Shown here: one piece after another, positions 53,343 to 62,046 of the stretch
How positions within the stretch are numbered: the first letter of the stretch is position 1
How the letters are laid out: each line of letters begins with the position of its first letter
DNA from: Pandoraea aquatica
GTDB lineage: Bacteria > Pseudomonadota > Gammaproteobacteria > Burkholderiales > Burkholderiaceae
Assembly: GCF_902459565.1 (NCBI RefSeq)
Contig: NZ_CABPSN010000004.1
Span: 186,001 to 250,000 of the forward strand
DNA length: 64,000 nucleotides
Direction of reading: 5' to 3'
Notes under the pieces: model-generated
Told to the model about the DNA's origin: nothing
Databases searched by the model: none
What the model saw: only the letters and a program-made list of their open reading frames with translations
Program-made: the position numbers and the translations under genes

Positions 53343-53963
53343 TTAAGCGGATTTCGGCGCTCGAATCGCGTTCTTGGGACGGAAAGCCTTGCAGACGGCT
53401 TCGTTCGTCTCGATGTACGGACCGCCGATCAGATCGATGCAGTACGGCACGGCCGCAAAGATGCCGGGGACGACCGACTTGCCATCGGTATCGCGCAGAC
53501 CTTCGAGCGTTTCCTTGATCGACTTCGGCTGACCGGGAAGATTGACGATGAGCGCGGCATGAGCCGGCGTCTCACGAATCACGGCCACCTGACGCGACAG
53601 AATCGCCGTCGGGACGAAGCGCAGACTAATCTGGCGCATCTGCTCGCCGAACCCCGGCATTTCCTTGGTACCCGCGCGCAACGTCGCTTCCGGCGTGACG
53701 TCCCGGCGTGCCGGGCCCGTGCCGCCAGTCGTCAGCACCAGATCGCACTGCATCGTGTCGACGAGTTCGATCAGCGTCGCGGTGATGCCATCGGCATCGT
53801 CGGGAATCAGGCGTGTTTCCGCCACCCAAGGCGAGGTGAGCGCGCTGCCCAGCCAGGCCTGAAGGGCTGGAAGGCCCTGATCCTCATAGGTGCCCTGGCT
53901 CGCTCGATCGCTGATCGAGACAAGCCCTACGCGAAGTTCGTCCGGATGTGCGCGGGCGACCAT
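53343..53963 (-). CDS. mog: Molybdopterin adenylyltransferase
   Basis: The start chosen is the ATG at 53963, which overlaps the TGA of the upstream darP gene by one base (TGATG); an in-frame TTG lies one codon before. The 206 aa product is MogA/MoaB-like: VGLVSISDRASQGTYEDQGLPAL, and the phosphate-binding TTGGTGPARRDVTPEA. It adenylates molybdopterin before molybdate insertion. No other molybdenum-cofactor gene is present in the window. Confidence 0.92.
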   Translation of the reverse strand: MVARAHPDELRVGLVSISDRASQGTYEDQGLPALQAWLGSALTSPWVAETRLIPDDADGITATLIELVDTMQCDLVLTTGGTGPARRDVTPEATLRAGTKEMPGFGEQMRQISLRFVPTAILSRQVAVIRETPAHAALIVNLPGQPKSIKETLEGLRDTDGKSVVPGIFAAVPYCIDLIGGPYIETNEAVCKAFRPKNAIRAPKSA

Positions 53964-54568
53964 CAATAATCCTCACGGGTTGGGAATTCCGGCAGATCGT
54001 TATCGGCATCGTCCGAAGTTTCGGACGCAGTCGATCCCGTGCCGAGCAGATCCTTCAGCACCTGAAACAGCTCGCGGAAGGCCTTGGGCGGCTTTTGTGC
54101 AGCCTGTTCGCGGCGCGCATTGCGAATGAGCGTGCGAAGCTGCTGGCCATCGGCGTCCGGATGTTGCGTGAGCAGTTCGGTCAGCGCCTCGTCCTTGGCC
54201 AGCAGGCGTTCGCGCCAACGCTCCAGCGCGTGCAGCTTGGCCGTTTCCGCCTTGGAAACGCCCTTGATCACGTCCAGTGCGCGTTGAATGGCCTCGATTT
54301 CCTGCTCATCGAGCGTGCGCATTTGCTTGCCCACGTACTGCATTTGACGGCGTCGGCCTTCGTGGGCGGTGATCGTGCGGCAGTCCCGGACGGCGCGTTC
54401 GAGGTTTTCGGGCATCGGCACGCGGGCGAGCGCGTCCTTGGCCAGGTTGACCAGTTCTTCGCCCAGATCCTGCAAGGCATGCGACTCGCGCTTGCGCTGG
54501 GATTTGCTCGGGCCTTCGTCGGAAAGCTCGCTGTGGGCGATACGGTTAAAGCGGTTGATGTGCGTCAT
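53963..54568 (-). CDS. darP: Ribosome-associated protein DarP/YjgA (DUF615)
   Basis: The protein is 201 aa from the ATG at 54568 (MTHINRFNRIAHSELSDEGPSKSQRKRESHALQDLGEELVNL); the SKSQ(R/K)KR(E)xxALQ(D/E)LG stretch is diagnostic of YjgA. It is a mostly helical 50S-assembly factor (DarP) acting on late pre-50S particles. It ends with an acidic tail. It is coupled to mog and divergent from pmbA. Confidence 0.9.
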   Translation of the reverse strand: MTHINRFNRIAHSELSDEGPSKSQRKRESHALQDLGEELVNLAKDALARVPMPENLERAVRDCRTITAHEGRRRQMQYVGKQMRTLDEQEIEAIQRALDVIKGVSKAETAKLHALERWRERLLAKDEALTELLTQHPDADGQQLRTLIRNARREQAAQKPPKAFRELFQVLKDLLGTGSTASETSDDADNDLPEFPTREDY

Positions 54569-54683
54569 AGCCGCTATTGTAACGCGACGCGCGGCGTCCA
54601 AATAGTTGCCAGACCTCCGCACGACGGCGCACAACTCGCGCTAAGATGGCGGTTCCTATTTAGCCACTGACCGAATCGCGCCG

Positions 54684-56042
54684 ATGTCCCAAGCGACCCA
54701 GCACTTCACGCATACCCAGGATCAACTCAAGGAAATCGTCAGCGACGTGTTGCAGTACGCCCGTTCGCTCGGCGCAACGGACGCTGCGGCGGAGATCTCG
54801 GAGGGCGACGGCCTGTCGGTCTCGGTGCGGCGCGGCAAGGTCGAGACCATCGAGCGTAATCGCGACAAGCTGGTCGGCGTGACGGTTTTCATCGGTCAGC
54901 GCCGCGGTAACGCAAGCACGTCCGATTTTTCCCGCAAGGCGCTGCACGACACGGTCGACGCGGCGTACAACATCGCCCGTTTCACGGCAGAAGACGACTG
55001 CGCAGGGCTTGCGGAGTCCGAACTGCTCGAAATGCACCCGCAAGACCTGTCGCTCTTCCATCCGTGGGACATCACCGCCGACGAAGCGGTCGAGCTGGCC
55101 CGTCGCGCCGAGAAGGCTGCGCTGGACGTCAGCCCGATGATCAAGAACTCCGAGGGGGCGGGCGTCTCTGCTCAGCACTCCCAATTCCTGCTCGGCACGA
55201 CCCGCGGCTTCCTCTCCGGATACCCGTATTCGCGCCATTACCTGTCTGTCTCGCCCATCGCGGGCTCGGGCAGCCACATGCAGCGCGACGACTGGTATTC
55301 GTCGAAGCGTGCGGCCGGTGACCTGGCGTCGCCCGAAGCCGTGGGCCGATACGCTGCCGAGCGGGCACTGGCGCGCCTGCACGCCCGCAAGCTGTCGACG
55401 CGCAAGTGCGCCGTGCTGTTCGAAGCACCGCTAGCGGCCGGTCTGCTCGGCGCATTCGTGCAGGGCGTGAGCGGCGGCGCGCTGTACCGCAAGGCGACGT
55501 TCCTCGTCGACACGTTGGGTAAGCCGGTATTTGCCGATCACGTCGGTATTCACGAAGATCCGCACGTGGCGCGCGCCATGGGCAGTGCGCCGTACGATGA
55601 AGAAGGCGTGAAAACGCGTGCACGCGACGTGGTCAGCGACGGTGTCGTCCAGGGCTACTTCCTGTCGACCTATTCGGCCCGCAAGCTTGGTATGCAGACG
55701 ACGGGTAACGCCGGCGGCTCGCACAACCTGCGCATGTACAGCAAGCTTACGGCACCGACCGACGACTTCCGCGCCATGTTGCGCAAGCTCGGCACTGGCC
55801 TGCTGGTGACCGAACTGATGGGGCAGGGCGTGAATTACGTGAACGGCGACTATTCGCGCGGCGCGTCCGGTTTCTGGGTCGAAAACGGCGAGATTCAGTA
55901 CCCGGTCGAGGAGATCACGCTCGCCGGCAACCTGAACGATATGTTCCGGCAGATCGTGGCCATCGGCGCGGACACGCTGGTGCGTGGCACGAAGGAGGTC
56001 GGGTCAATCCTGATTGAACAAATGACCATTGCCGGTCATTGA
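54684..56042 (+). CDS. pmbA: PmbA/TldE-family protease subunit
   Basis: This 452 aa protein matches PmbA (TldE): an N-terminal domain (LKEIVSDVLQYARSLGATDAAAEISEGDGLSVSVRRGKVETIERNRDK), a central STEG-type region and the C-terminal beta domain ending with LAGNLNDMFRQIVAIGADTLVRGTKEVGSILIEQMTIAGH. With TldD, which is not in the window, it forms a metalloprotease that processes microcin/CcdA-type peptides; the zinc site is in TldD, so this subunit is not catalytic alone. Confidence 0.95.
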   Translation: MSQATQHFTHTQDQLKEIVSDVLQYARSLGATDAAAEISEGDGLSVSVRRGKVETIERNRDKLVGVTVFIGQRRGNASTSDFSRKALHDTVDAAYNIARFTAEDDCAGLAESELLEMHPQDLSLFHPWDITADEAVELARRAEKAALDVSPMIKNSEGAGVSAQHSQFLLGTTRGFLSGYPYSRHYLSVSPIAGSGSHMQRDDWYSSKRAAGDLASPEAVGRYAAERALARLHARKLSTRKCAVLFEAPLAAGLLGAFVQGVSGGALYRKATFLVDTLGKPVFADHVGIHEDPHVARAMGSAPYDEEGVKTRARDVVSDGVVQGYFLSTYSARKLGMQTTGNAGGSHNLRMYSKLTAPTDDFRAMLRKLGTGLLVTELMGQGVNYVNGDYSRGASGFWVENGEIQYPVEEITLAGNLNDMFRQIVAIGADTLVRGTKEVGSILIEQMTIAGH

Positions 56043-56154
56043 TGCTGCAAAAATCCGTTATGGCGCCACAAACGCGTTGCATTTGTGCGCCATTGCGGGG
56101 CAAATGCTCAATTATCGTGTCCGTCACAAGCCGTTTGCGATATGCTTAGGAGTT

Positions 56155-56176
56155 TTCTTAAGCCGTGGCTTAAGAA
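56155..56176. promoter_or_regulatory. 22-bp palindrome in the livK leader
   Basis: Perfect 10-base arms (TTCTTAAGCC and GGCTTAAGAA) flank a central GT, 85 bases before the livK ATG. It could be an operator for an Lrp- or nitrogen-type regulator or a leader hairpin. A second GC-rich hairpin (GGCGCGC / GCGCGCC, 56200-56220) follows closer to the gene. Confidence 0.7.
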
Positions 56177-56260
56177 CGGACACGGTAGTTAGGGTAATGG
56201 GCGCGCTCATAAGGCGCGCCTTCTCATAACTAGAGACTAGGTATTGGAGGAAGAGGACTC

Positions 56261-57412
56261 ATGAAAAGCACCATGACCAAGTTGCTGAGCGCACTTGTCG
56301 CGACGGGGATGGTGGCTGCGGCCCACGCAGCCGATCTGAAGATCGGTGTGGCCGAGGCACTGTCGGGTGGCGCTGCGCAATACGGCGCGGCCATCAAGAA
56401 CGGTTTCCAGCTTGCCGCTGACGAGATCAATGCCGCAGGCGGTATCAACGGCAACAAGCTCGTGCTTCAGATCGAAGACGAGCAGGGCAAGAAGGAAGAG
56501 GCGATCAACGTCTTCAAGAAGCTGATCTTCCAGGACAAGGTGCTCATGGTCTTCGGCCCGACGCTGTCGAACTCGGCGCAAGCCGCCGATCCGATCGCGC
56601 AAGCCGGCAAGACGGTCGCGTTCGGCACGTCCAACACGGCTGACGGCATTACCTCCATCGGCGATTTCATCTTCCGTAACTCGGTGACCGAAGCCGACGT
56701 GCTGCCGGAGACCATCAAGGTTGCGGCCAAGCACACGGGCATCAAGAAGGTTGCCGTGCTGTACGGTAACGACGACGTGTTCACCAAGAGCGGCTACGAC
56801 AACTTCAAGAAGGCGCTCGAAGACCTGAAGATCCCGGTCACGACGACCGAAACGTTCGCCAAGGGCGACGTGGACTTCAAGGCGCAGCTCACGAAGATCA
56901 AGGCCTCGAACCCGGACGCCATCGTGCTGTCGGCGCTGATCGCCGAAGGCGCACCGATCATGGTGCAAGCGCGTCAACTGGGTATCAATGTGCCGTTCAT
57001 CGGCGGCAACGGCATGAACTCGGTCAAGATCTTCGATCTGGCCAAGGGCAGCTCGGATGGCCTGTGGGTGGGTAGCCCGTGGTCGATCGAGAACAACACG
57101 CCGGCCAACACGAAGTTCATCGCGGCCTACAAGGCCAAGTACAACGTGGCCCCGGACCAGTTCGCGGCACAGTCGTACGACGCGATGTACATCGCTGCGG
57201 GCGCAATCAAGAACGTGAAGATCTCCGGCAACCTCGACGCCGACCGCAAGGCACTGCGCGATGCGCTGCCGAAGGTCACGCATGATGGCGCGACCGGCAA
57301 GTTCGCGTTCCGTCAGGCAATGGGCAAGGGCGGCAAGCCGGCCGGTTACGATGCACAGCAAGCGCCGATCGTCAGCGTGACGAAGGGCGGCAAGTACGTC
57401 ATCGAGAAGTAA
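56261..57412 (+). CDS. livK: Branched-chain amino acid ABC transporter, substrate-binding protein
   Basis: The protein is 383 aa with signal peptide MKSTMTKLLSALVATGMVAAAHA and mature start ADLKIGVAEALSGGAAQYG. It is a type I periplasmic binding protein of the Leu/Ile/Val family (FQLAADEINAAGGINGNKLVLQIEDEQGKKEEAINVFKKL). It binds the substrate and delivers it to LivHM. First gene of livKHMGF. A stable hairpin separates it from livH, which typically keeps binding-protein mRNA in excess. Confidence 0.94.
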   Translation: MKSTMTKLLSALVATGMVAAAHAADLKIGVAEALSGGAAQYGAAIKNGFQLAADEINAAGGINGNKLVLQIEDEQGKKEEAINVFKKLIFQDKVLMVFGPTLSNSAQAADPIAQAGKTVAFGTSNTADGITSIGDFIFRNSVTEADVLPETIKVAAKHTGIKKVAVLYGNDDVFTKSGYDNFKKALEDLKIPVTTTETFAKGDVDFKAQLTKIKASNPDAIVLSALIAEGAPIMVQARQLGINVPFIGGNGMNSVKIFDLAKGSSDGLWVGSPWSIENNTPANTKFIAAYKAKYNVAPDQFAAQSYDAMYIAAGAIKNVKISGNLDADRKALRDALPKVTHDGATGKFAFRQAMGKGGKPAGYDAQQAPIVSVTKGGKYVIEK

Positions 57413-57438
57413 GCCCGGCAGTACTTGAAGAAGTCCGC

Positions 57439-57470
57439 ATGGGCGTAGGGCCGAAAGGCGCTACGCCCAT
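57439..57470 (+). promoter_or_regulatory. livK-livH intercistronic hairpin
   Basis: ATGGGCGTAG (57439-57448) pairs with CTACGCCCAT (57461-57470); an inner GCC-GAAA-GGC tetraloop completes it. It lies 27 bases after livK in a 127-base gap and has no U-tract, so it likely acts as an mRNA stabiliser or partial terminator. Confidence 0.75.
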
Positions 57471-57539
57471 CGGCGTTTCTGGTACACGTCGCACCCCCTC
57501 GCGACGCGTGCCTCCGTCCCTCAGGCTGGAATACACACC

Positions 57540-58421
57540 ATGCTGGAACAGCAACTCGTCAACGCGCTCTCCCTCGGGTGCGTGTACGCCTTGTTCGCGC
57601 TCGGGTTCACACTCGTGTTCGGCATCCTCGGCGTTATCAATCTCTCGCACGGCGCGGTCTTCATGGTCGGTGCCTACGCGGCACTGCAAGCCGTCGTGCA
57701 TCTGCACCTGCCGCTGTGGGCGGCAATCGTGACGGCCGTGATCGTGTCGGGCCTGCTCGGTCTGCTCATCGACGTGCTCGTGCTCAAGCCGTTGCGCAAG
57801 CGCGGTGCGCCTCACCTGATTCCGATGATTGCCACCATTGGCGTGGGCATTTTGCTCAACAACGGTGTGCAGGGCATCTTCGGTGCAGAGAACCTGCGCT
57901 TCCCGTACGACCTCGTCTCGCAGGACACGCTGACGGTGGCGGGCGTCCACATGACGGTGCTCGAACTCGCGATCATCTTCATTTCGTTCGCGCTGATGGC
58001 CGTACTCATCACCACGATCAAGAAGACGCAACTGGGACGTGCGCTGCGCGCGATCGCAGAGTCGCCGAAAGCGGCGTACCTGCTCGGCATCAACGTCGAA
58101 GGGCTGTTCCTCGCCACGTCGTTCGCGGCCGCAGGTCTGGGCGGTATGGCCGGTGTGCTGATCGGCCTGTACTCCAACGCCGTGTTCCCGCTCATGGGCC
58201 AACCCATGCTGCACAAGGGCATTGCGGTGATCATTCTCGGCGGCATGGGCGATATTCGCGGCGCGATGATCGGCGGCTTGTTCCTCGGCTTCGCCGAAGT
58301 GTTGTCGGTGGCTTACATCGGCTCGAACATGCGCGATGCCGTGGCGTTCGGCCTCTTGTTCCTGATCCTGCTGGTGCGTCCGCAGGGGTTGTTCGGCAAA
58401 GTGCTCGAACGCAAAGCGTAA
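57540..58421 (+). CDS. livH: Branched-chain amino acid ABC transporter permease LivH
   Basis: This 293 aa permease begins MLEQQLVNALSLGCVYALFALGFTLVFGILGVINLSHGAVFMVGAYAA, the LivH signature. It has about eight TM helices and the cytoplasmic EAA-like loop (LGRALRAIAESPKAAYLLGINVE). With LivM it forms the inner-membrane channel. livM starts 13 bases after its stop. Confidence 0.94.
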   Translation: MLEQQLVNALSLGCVYALFALGFTLVFGILGVINLSHGAVFMVGAYAALQAVVHLHLPLWAAIVTAVIVSGLLGLLIDVLVLKPLRKRGAPHLIPMIATIGVGILLNNGVQGIFGAENLRFPYDLVSQDTLTVAGVHMTVLELAIIFISFALMAVLITTIKKTQLGRALRAIAESPKAAYLLGINVEGLFLATSFAAAGLGGMAGVLIGLYSNAVFPLMGQPMLHKGIAVIILGGMGDIRGAMIGGLFLGFAEVLSVAYIGSNMRDAVAFGLLFLILLVRPQGLFGKVLERKA

Positions 58422-58434
58422 TCACGGGGGCGCA

Positions 58435-59310
58435 ATGGACTGGTTCAATAATTTCTGGGCGGTATATAGCAATCTGGTGCTGACTCTCGGCACCAATGCG
58501 CTGCTGGCCCTGTCGATTTATCTCACGCTCTCGTGCGGCATGCTGGCCATGGCCAACGCCGCGTTCATGGGGATCGGTGCGTACACGGCGGCATTGCTGA
58601 CGATGAATTACGACACGCCGTTCGCGGTGTCGCTGGCAGGCGGCATGGCGGCACCGGCGCTTGTTGCATTCATCATCGGCAAGCCGACGCTGCGTCTGTC
58701 GGGCGTGTATCTGGCGATGGCGACGCTGGGTTTCGGTGAAGTCGTGCGCGTGCTCATCCTCAATACGGAAGATCTGACGGGCGGCGCGCTCGGTCTGAAC
58801 GGCATTCCGCAACTCACGCAATGGTGGCACGTGGCGGGTGCAGTCGTGATCGCGCTTGCCGTGCTGTGGCGTCTGCGTCGCTCCAAGGTTGGCCGTGCGT
58901 TCGAGGCAATCAAGGAAGACGAGACGGCCGCGGGGCTCATGGGCATCAACGTGACGGGTTACAAGATGCTGGCGTTCGTGCTCGGCGCGGTGCTGGCCGG
59001 TCTTGCCGGTGCGCTCAATGCGCATCTCACGTTCTTCATCGGACCGAATGAATTCGGCTTCGATCGTGGCGTTGAGATTCTGACGATGGCGATCCTCGGT
59101 GGTATCAATGGCCTTGTGGGGCCGGTGCTCGGCAGCACGATTCTGACGCTCCTGCCTGAATTGCTGCGCGCCTTCAACGACTTCCGTCTGGTGGTCAACG
59201 GCCTGATTCTGGTGCTGATCGTGTTGTTCCTGCCCAAGGGCATCTGGGATCCGATGCGTTTTCGCCGTTGGTTCCGTGCCGGCAAGACGCGTTCGGCCTC
59301 ATCCACGTAA
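58435..59310 (+). CDS. livM: Branched-chain amino acid ABC transporter permease LivM
   Basis: This 291 aa permease has the family core SGVYLAMATLGFGEVVRVLILNTEDLTGGALGLNGIP and the coupling loop SKVGRAFEAIKEDETAAGLMGINVTGYKMLAF. GGGGGCG precedes the ATG. It is short compared with E. coli LivM (about 425 residues) but normal for Burkholderiales copies. Confidence 0.94.
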   Translation: MDWFNNFWAVYSNLVLTLGTNALLALSIYLTLSCGMLAMANAAFMGIGAYTAALLTMNYDTPFAVSLAGGMAAPALVAFIIGKPTLRLSGVYLAMATLGFGEVVRVLILNTEDLTGGALGLNGIPQLTQWWHVAGAVVIALAVLWRLRRSKVGRAFEAIKEDETAAGLMGINVTGYKMLAFVLGAVLAGLAGALNAHLTFFIGPNEFGFDRGVEILTMAILGGINGLVGPVLGSTILTLLPELLRAFNDFRLVVNGLILVLIVLFLPKGIWDPMRFRRWFRAGKTRSASST

Positions 59311-59328
59311 GCGGACGGGGAACACGAC

Positions 59329-60129
59329 ATGCTTAAGCTTTCCAATATTTCCAAGCGATTCGGCGGTCTGCACGTGCTGCAGGACGTCAATATCGAGGTG
59401 CCGCAGGGCACCATCTTCGGCCTGATCGGCCCGAACGGTGCGGGCAAGACGACCGTCTTCAACCTGATCACGGGGTTGTTGCAGCCGACGGGCGGCAGCA
59501 TCACGTTCAACGGGGAGAGTCTGGTTGGCGAAAAGCCGCACCGGATTACGCAACGCGGCGTAGCCCGCACGTTCCAGAACATCCGCATCTTCAAGGAGAT
59601 GACGCTGATCGAGAACGTGGTGGTCGGCATGCACCGTCACCTCTCGTACGGTCCGGCGGGCTTGCTGCTTTCGCTGCCGGGCTTCCGCGACATGGAGAAG
59701 CGCTCTCGCGAGCGTGCCCACGAACTGCTGTCGTGGGTCAAGCTCGACCACAAGGCGTACGACATTGCCGACAACCTTTCGTACGGCGACCAGCGCAAGC
59801 TCGAACTGGCGCGTGCGCTGGCGACCGAGCCCAAGCTGCTGCTGCTCGACGAGCCGGTCGCCGGCATGAATACTGGCGAGAAGGTCGATCTGATGAGCGA
59901 GATCGAGAACATCAAGGCGCGCGGTTACACGATCTTCATGATCGAGCACGACATGCGTTTCGTGATGGGCTTGTGTGAGCGTATCGCGGTGCTGAACTTC
60001 GGACGCATCATCGCCGAAGGCAAGCCGGACGAGATCAAGAACAACCCGCAGGTTATCGAAGCCTATCTGGGCCGCGATGACGACGACGATGTAGCTGCGT
60101 TGGCGGCTGGCGCGGAGGACAAGGCATGA
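59329..60129 (+). CDS. livG: Branched-chain amino acid ABC transporter ATPase LivG
   Basis: This 266 aa ATPase has Walker A (GPNGAGKTT), a signature loop (NLSYGDQRKLELARAL, replacing LSGGQ as usual in LivG), Walker B (LLLLDEPVAG) and the LivG-typical end IIAEGKPDEIKNNPQVIEAYLG. It ends with an acidic tail (DDDDDVAALAAGAEDKA). Its TGA overlaps the livF ATG (ATGA). Confidence 0.95.
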   Translation: MLKLSNISKRFGGLHVLQDVNIEVPQGTIFGLIGPNGAGKTTVFNLITGLLQPTGGSITFNGESLVGEKPHRITQRGVARTFQNIRIFKEMTLIENVVVGMHRHLSYGPAGLLLSLPGFRDMEKRSRERAHELLSWVKLDHKAYDIADNLSYGDQRKLELARALATEPKLLLLDEPVAGMNTGEKVDLMSEIENIKARGYTIFMIEHDMRFVMGLCERIAVLNFGRIIAEGKPDEIKNNPQVIEAYLGRDDDDDVAALAAGAEDKA

Positions 60130-60839
60130 GCGCGCTGCTCGAAGTGAAGGGCCTGAAAGTGGCCTATGGGCATATCGAGGCTGTGAAGGGCGTCGATTTT
60201 GCGTTGCGCGAGCACGAAATTACGTCGCTCGTGGGCGCGAACGGCGCGGGTAAGTCCACCACGCTGCTGGCGTTGTCCGGCCTCATCAAGAAGCAGGACG
60301 GCACGATTCTCTTCGAAGGCGAGGACATTGGCGGGCTGGCACCCAACAAGATCGTGCAACGCGGGCTGGTGCAGGTGGCTGAGGGACGCGCCACGCTCAC
60401 GACGATGTCCGTTCGCGAGAACCTCGAACTCGGGGCCTACACGCGCCGCGACAAGCAGAACGTGAAGCCCGATCTGGACAAGGTGCTGGAGCGTTTTCCG
60501 CGACTCGCCGAGCGAATCGACCAGATGGCCGGCAACCTGTCGGGCGGTGAGCAGCAGATGCTGGCGATCGGTCGTGCGTTGATGGCGCGCCCGAAACTGT
60601 TGCTGCTCGATGAGCCGTCGATGGGCCTCGCGCCGATCATCGTTCAGGGGATTTTCGCGACGCTCAAAGAGATCAACGCCGACGGCCTGACCATCTTCCT
60701 GGTCGAGCAGAACGTGCGTCAGGCGCTGAAGATCGCGCAACACGGTTACGTGCTGGAGACGGGTAAGGTCGTGCTCGAAGACACTGGCCGGAATCTGCTG
60801 GGCAATCCGCGGGTGCTGGAGGCGTATTTGGGTGGTTGA
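60126..60839 (+). CDS. livF: Branched-chain amino acid ABC transporter ATPase LivF
   Basis: This 237 aa ATPase has Walker A (GANGAGKST), signature LSGGEQQMLAIGRALM, Walker B (LLLLDEPSMGLAP) and switch His replaced by VEQN, all typical of LivF. It is translationally coupled to livG and ends the operon, followed by a terminator. Confidence 0.95.
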   Translation: MSALLEVKGLKVAYGHIEAVKGVDFALREHEITSLVGANGAGKSTTLLALSGLIKKQDGTILFEGEDIGGLAPNKIVQRGLVQVAEGRATLTTMSVRENLELGAYTRRDKQNVKPDLDKVLERFPRLAERIDQMAGNLSGGEQQMLAIGRALMARPKLLLLDEPSMGLAPIIVQGIFATLKEINADGLTIFLVEQNVRQALKIAQHGYVLETGKVVLEDTGRNLLGNPRVLEAYLGG

Positions 60840-60896
60840 AGTAAGGCTAACAAATCTCGTCACGTTCGATGCATTCGTGTGACGTGAGCAAATAAG

Positions 60897-60933
60897 CGCC
60901 GATGAATCTCCCAGGGTTCGTCGGCGTTTTTTT
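60897..60933 (+). terminator. Terminator of the liv operon
   Basis: CGCCGATGAA pairs with TTCGTCGGCG (one G-U pair) around a 10-base loop, followed by seven T residues, 57 bases after livF. It ends just before the convergent LuxR gene. Confidence 0.82.
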
Positions 60934-60939
60934 CGACTA

Positions 60940-61674
60940 TTACACCCCTTGACTTAGCATGATGGATAGCTGGCGGTTGAACAGCGAAGCCGGAATGCTT
61001 GTGAAATATCCGGCGGCCATCGCTGCCTCAATGAGTTGGGTTCGATTGTCCGTCTGAAATGCTTTGCGTAGCGTGTCGATGTGTGACTCGACAGTTCTCG
61101 GCGACAAGGCCAACACCCTCGCAATCTGTTTTGCGCTCCAACCTCGTACGGTAAAGAACAGGACTTCGTGCATCCGCGGGCTGAGCGCGGGATTTACCGT
61201 GTCGCTTGCTGAAATCAGATAGCTGGCCTGCTGGTGCGCGGATCCATGTCGTCCTCCATTGCGAAGCTGAGACAGCAACGTGCCCAACAACTGGCAGTCG
61301 GGAAACGGAGACAGATCCTCACCGTGAAAGATGGTGCCGACGATCCTGTCGCCGCCGTCGACCCACGGGGTCTTTGTGAAGATGTGAGCCTGCCAGTTTC
61401 CGTCACCATAAGGGTGCCAGTCAAAAATCCGGCGAGCACTCCGATGGCACATGACGTCTTTGTCTTGCGTCTGAAAATCCGGCGCGCACTCGACGGTCTT
61501 GCCCGGCATGTCGAAATCCGAACGGCCAATGACATCGAGATGTGACGAAAACCCCAGGAGTCGGCCATAGGTTTCGTTTGCATAGACGAACGACGAGTTT
61601 TCATCTTTGCAGCCCCAACATCCGGGAGCACCGTCAAAGAGCGTGCGTAATTCGTGGGAAATCTCGATGGACAT
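60940..61674 (-). CDS. PAS-LuxR-type transcriptional regulator
   Basis: The protein is 244 aa. The N-terminal half is PAS-like (LFDGAPGCWGCKDENSSFVYANETYGRLLGFSSHLDVIGRSDFDMPG), with several cysteines and histidines that could suit redox or cofactor sensing. The C-terminal LuxR/GerE HTH is LSPRMHEVLFFTVRGWSAKQIARVLALSPRTVESHIDTLRKAFQTDNRTQLIEAAM. It is not a canonical AHL-binding LuxR protein. It lies convergent to liv and divergent from the decayed radical SAM gene, in a lower-GC region, so it may have regulated that locus. Confidence 0.88.
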   Translation of the reverse strand: MSIEISHELRTLFDGAPGCWGCKDENSSFVYANETYGRLLGFSSHLDVIGRSDFDMPGKTVECAPDFQTQDKDVMCHRSARRIFDWHPYGDGNWQAHIFTKTPWVDGGDRIVGTIFHGEDLSPFPDCQLLGTLLSQLRNGGRHGSAHQQASYLISASDTVNPALSPRMHEVLFFTVRGWSAKQIARVLALSPRTVESHIDTLRKAFQTDNRTQLIEAAMAAGYFTSIPASLFNRQLSIMLSQGV

Positions 61675-62046
61675 GCTGACCTCAGGTGAACGCGTTTAGC
61701 AATTGGGCGCTATACGTTTCATTGAACACCAATAGGGGTCGTGCCCACCTCCGGGAAGAAGTGCTCGCTCGCCGCGAACCGCCGCAATGGCTCGATTGAT
61801 GGGGCTTCTGCGACTTCCGGTGGCTGGGCCGTGACGTGATCAATCGGAGAATTCCTCATGGCGTGGCTTTCGTCATGCGGCAATCGCGTACCCCGTGCCC
61901 GTTCCGTATTCGATACGTATTGGTGTGGCGCGGACATGTCGTTAATCTGACTCTGCGCTTCGCGATGTCGCCAGATTCTGCGGCAAATGGGACGTGGGCC
62001 GATTCAAGTCATTACAGGACGCATCTCATCTGATTGATGACGCGCG
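61675..62046. other. Intergenic region upstream of decayed radical SAM gene
   Basis: These 372 bases hold no firmly supported gene. They include the candidate 46 aa ORF (minus, 61719-61859). In the pseudogene frame the codons at 61954-61968 read C-A-S-R-C, resembling a lost radical SAM cysteine motif, with stops at 61948 and 62038 (weak). Confidence 0.4.
61719..61859 (-). CDS. Candidate 46 aa peptide ORF, unverified
   Basis: A short frame, M-R-N-S-P-I-D-H ... ending FFPEVGTTPIGVQ, lies 45 bases upstream of the LuxR-type gene on the same strand. The first half is acidic and Pro-rich, the end hydrophobic, which resembles a leader-core peptide layout. No good ribosome-binding site is visible and no family is recognised, so this may be a chance frame. 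Confidence 0.2.
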   Translation of the reverse strand: MRNSPIDHVTAQPPEVAEAPSIEPLRRFAASEHFFPEVGTTPIGVQ

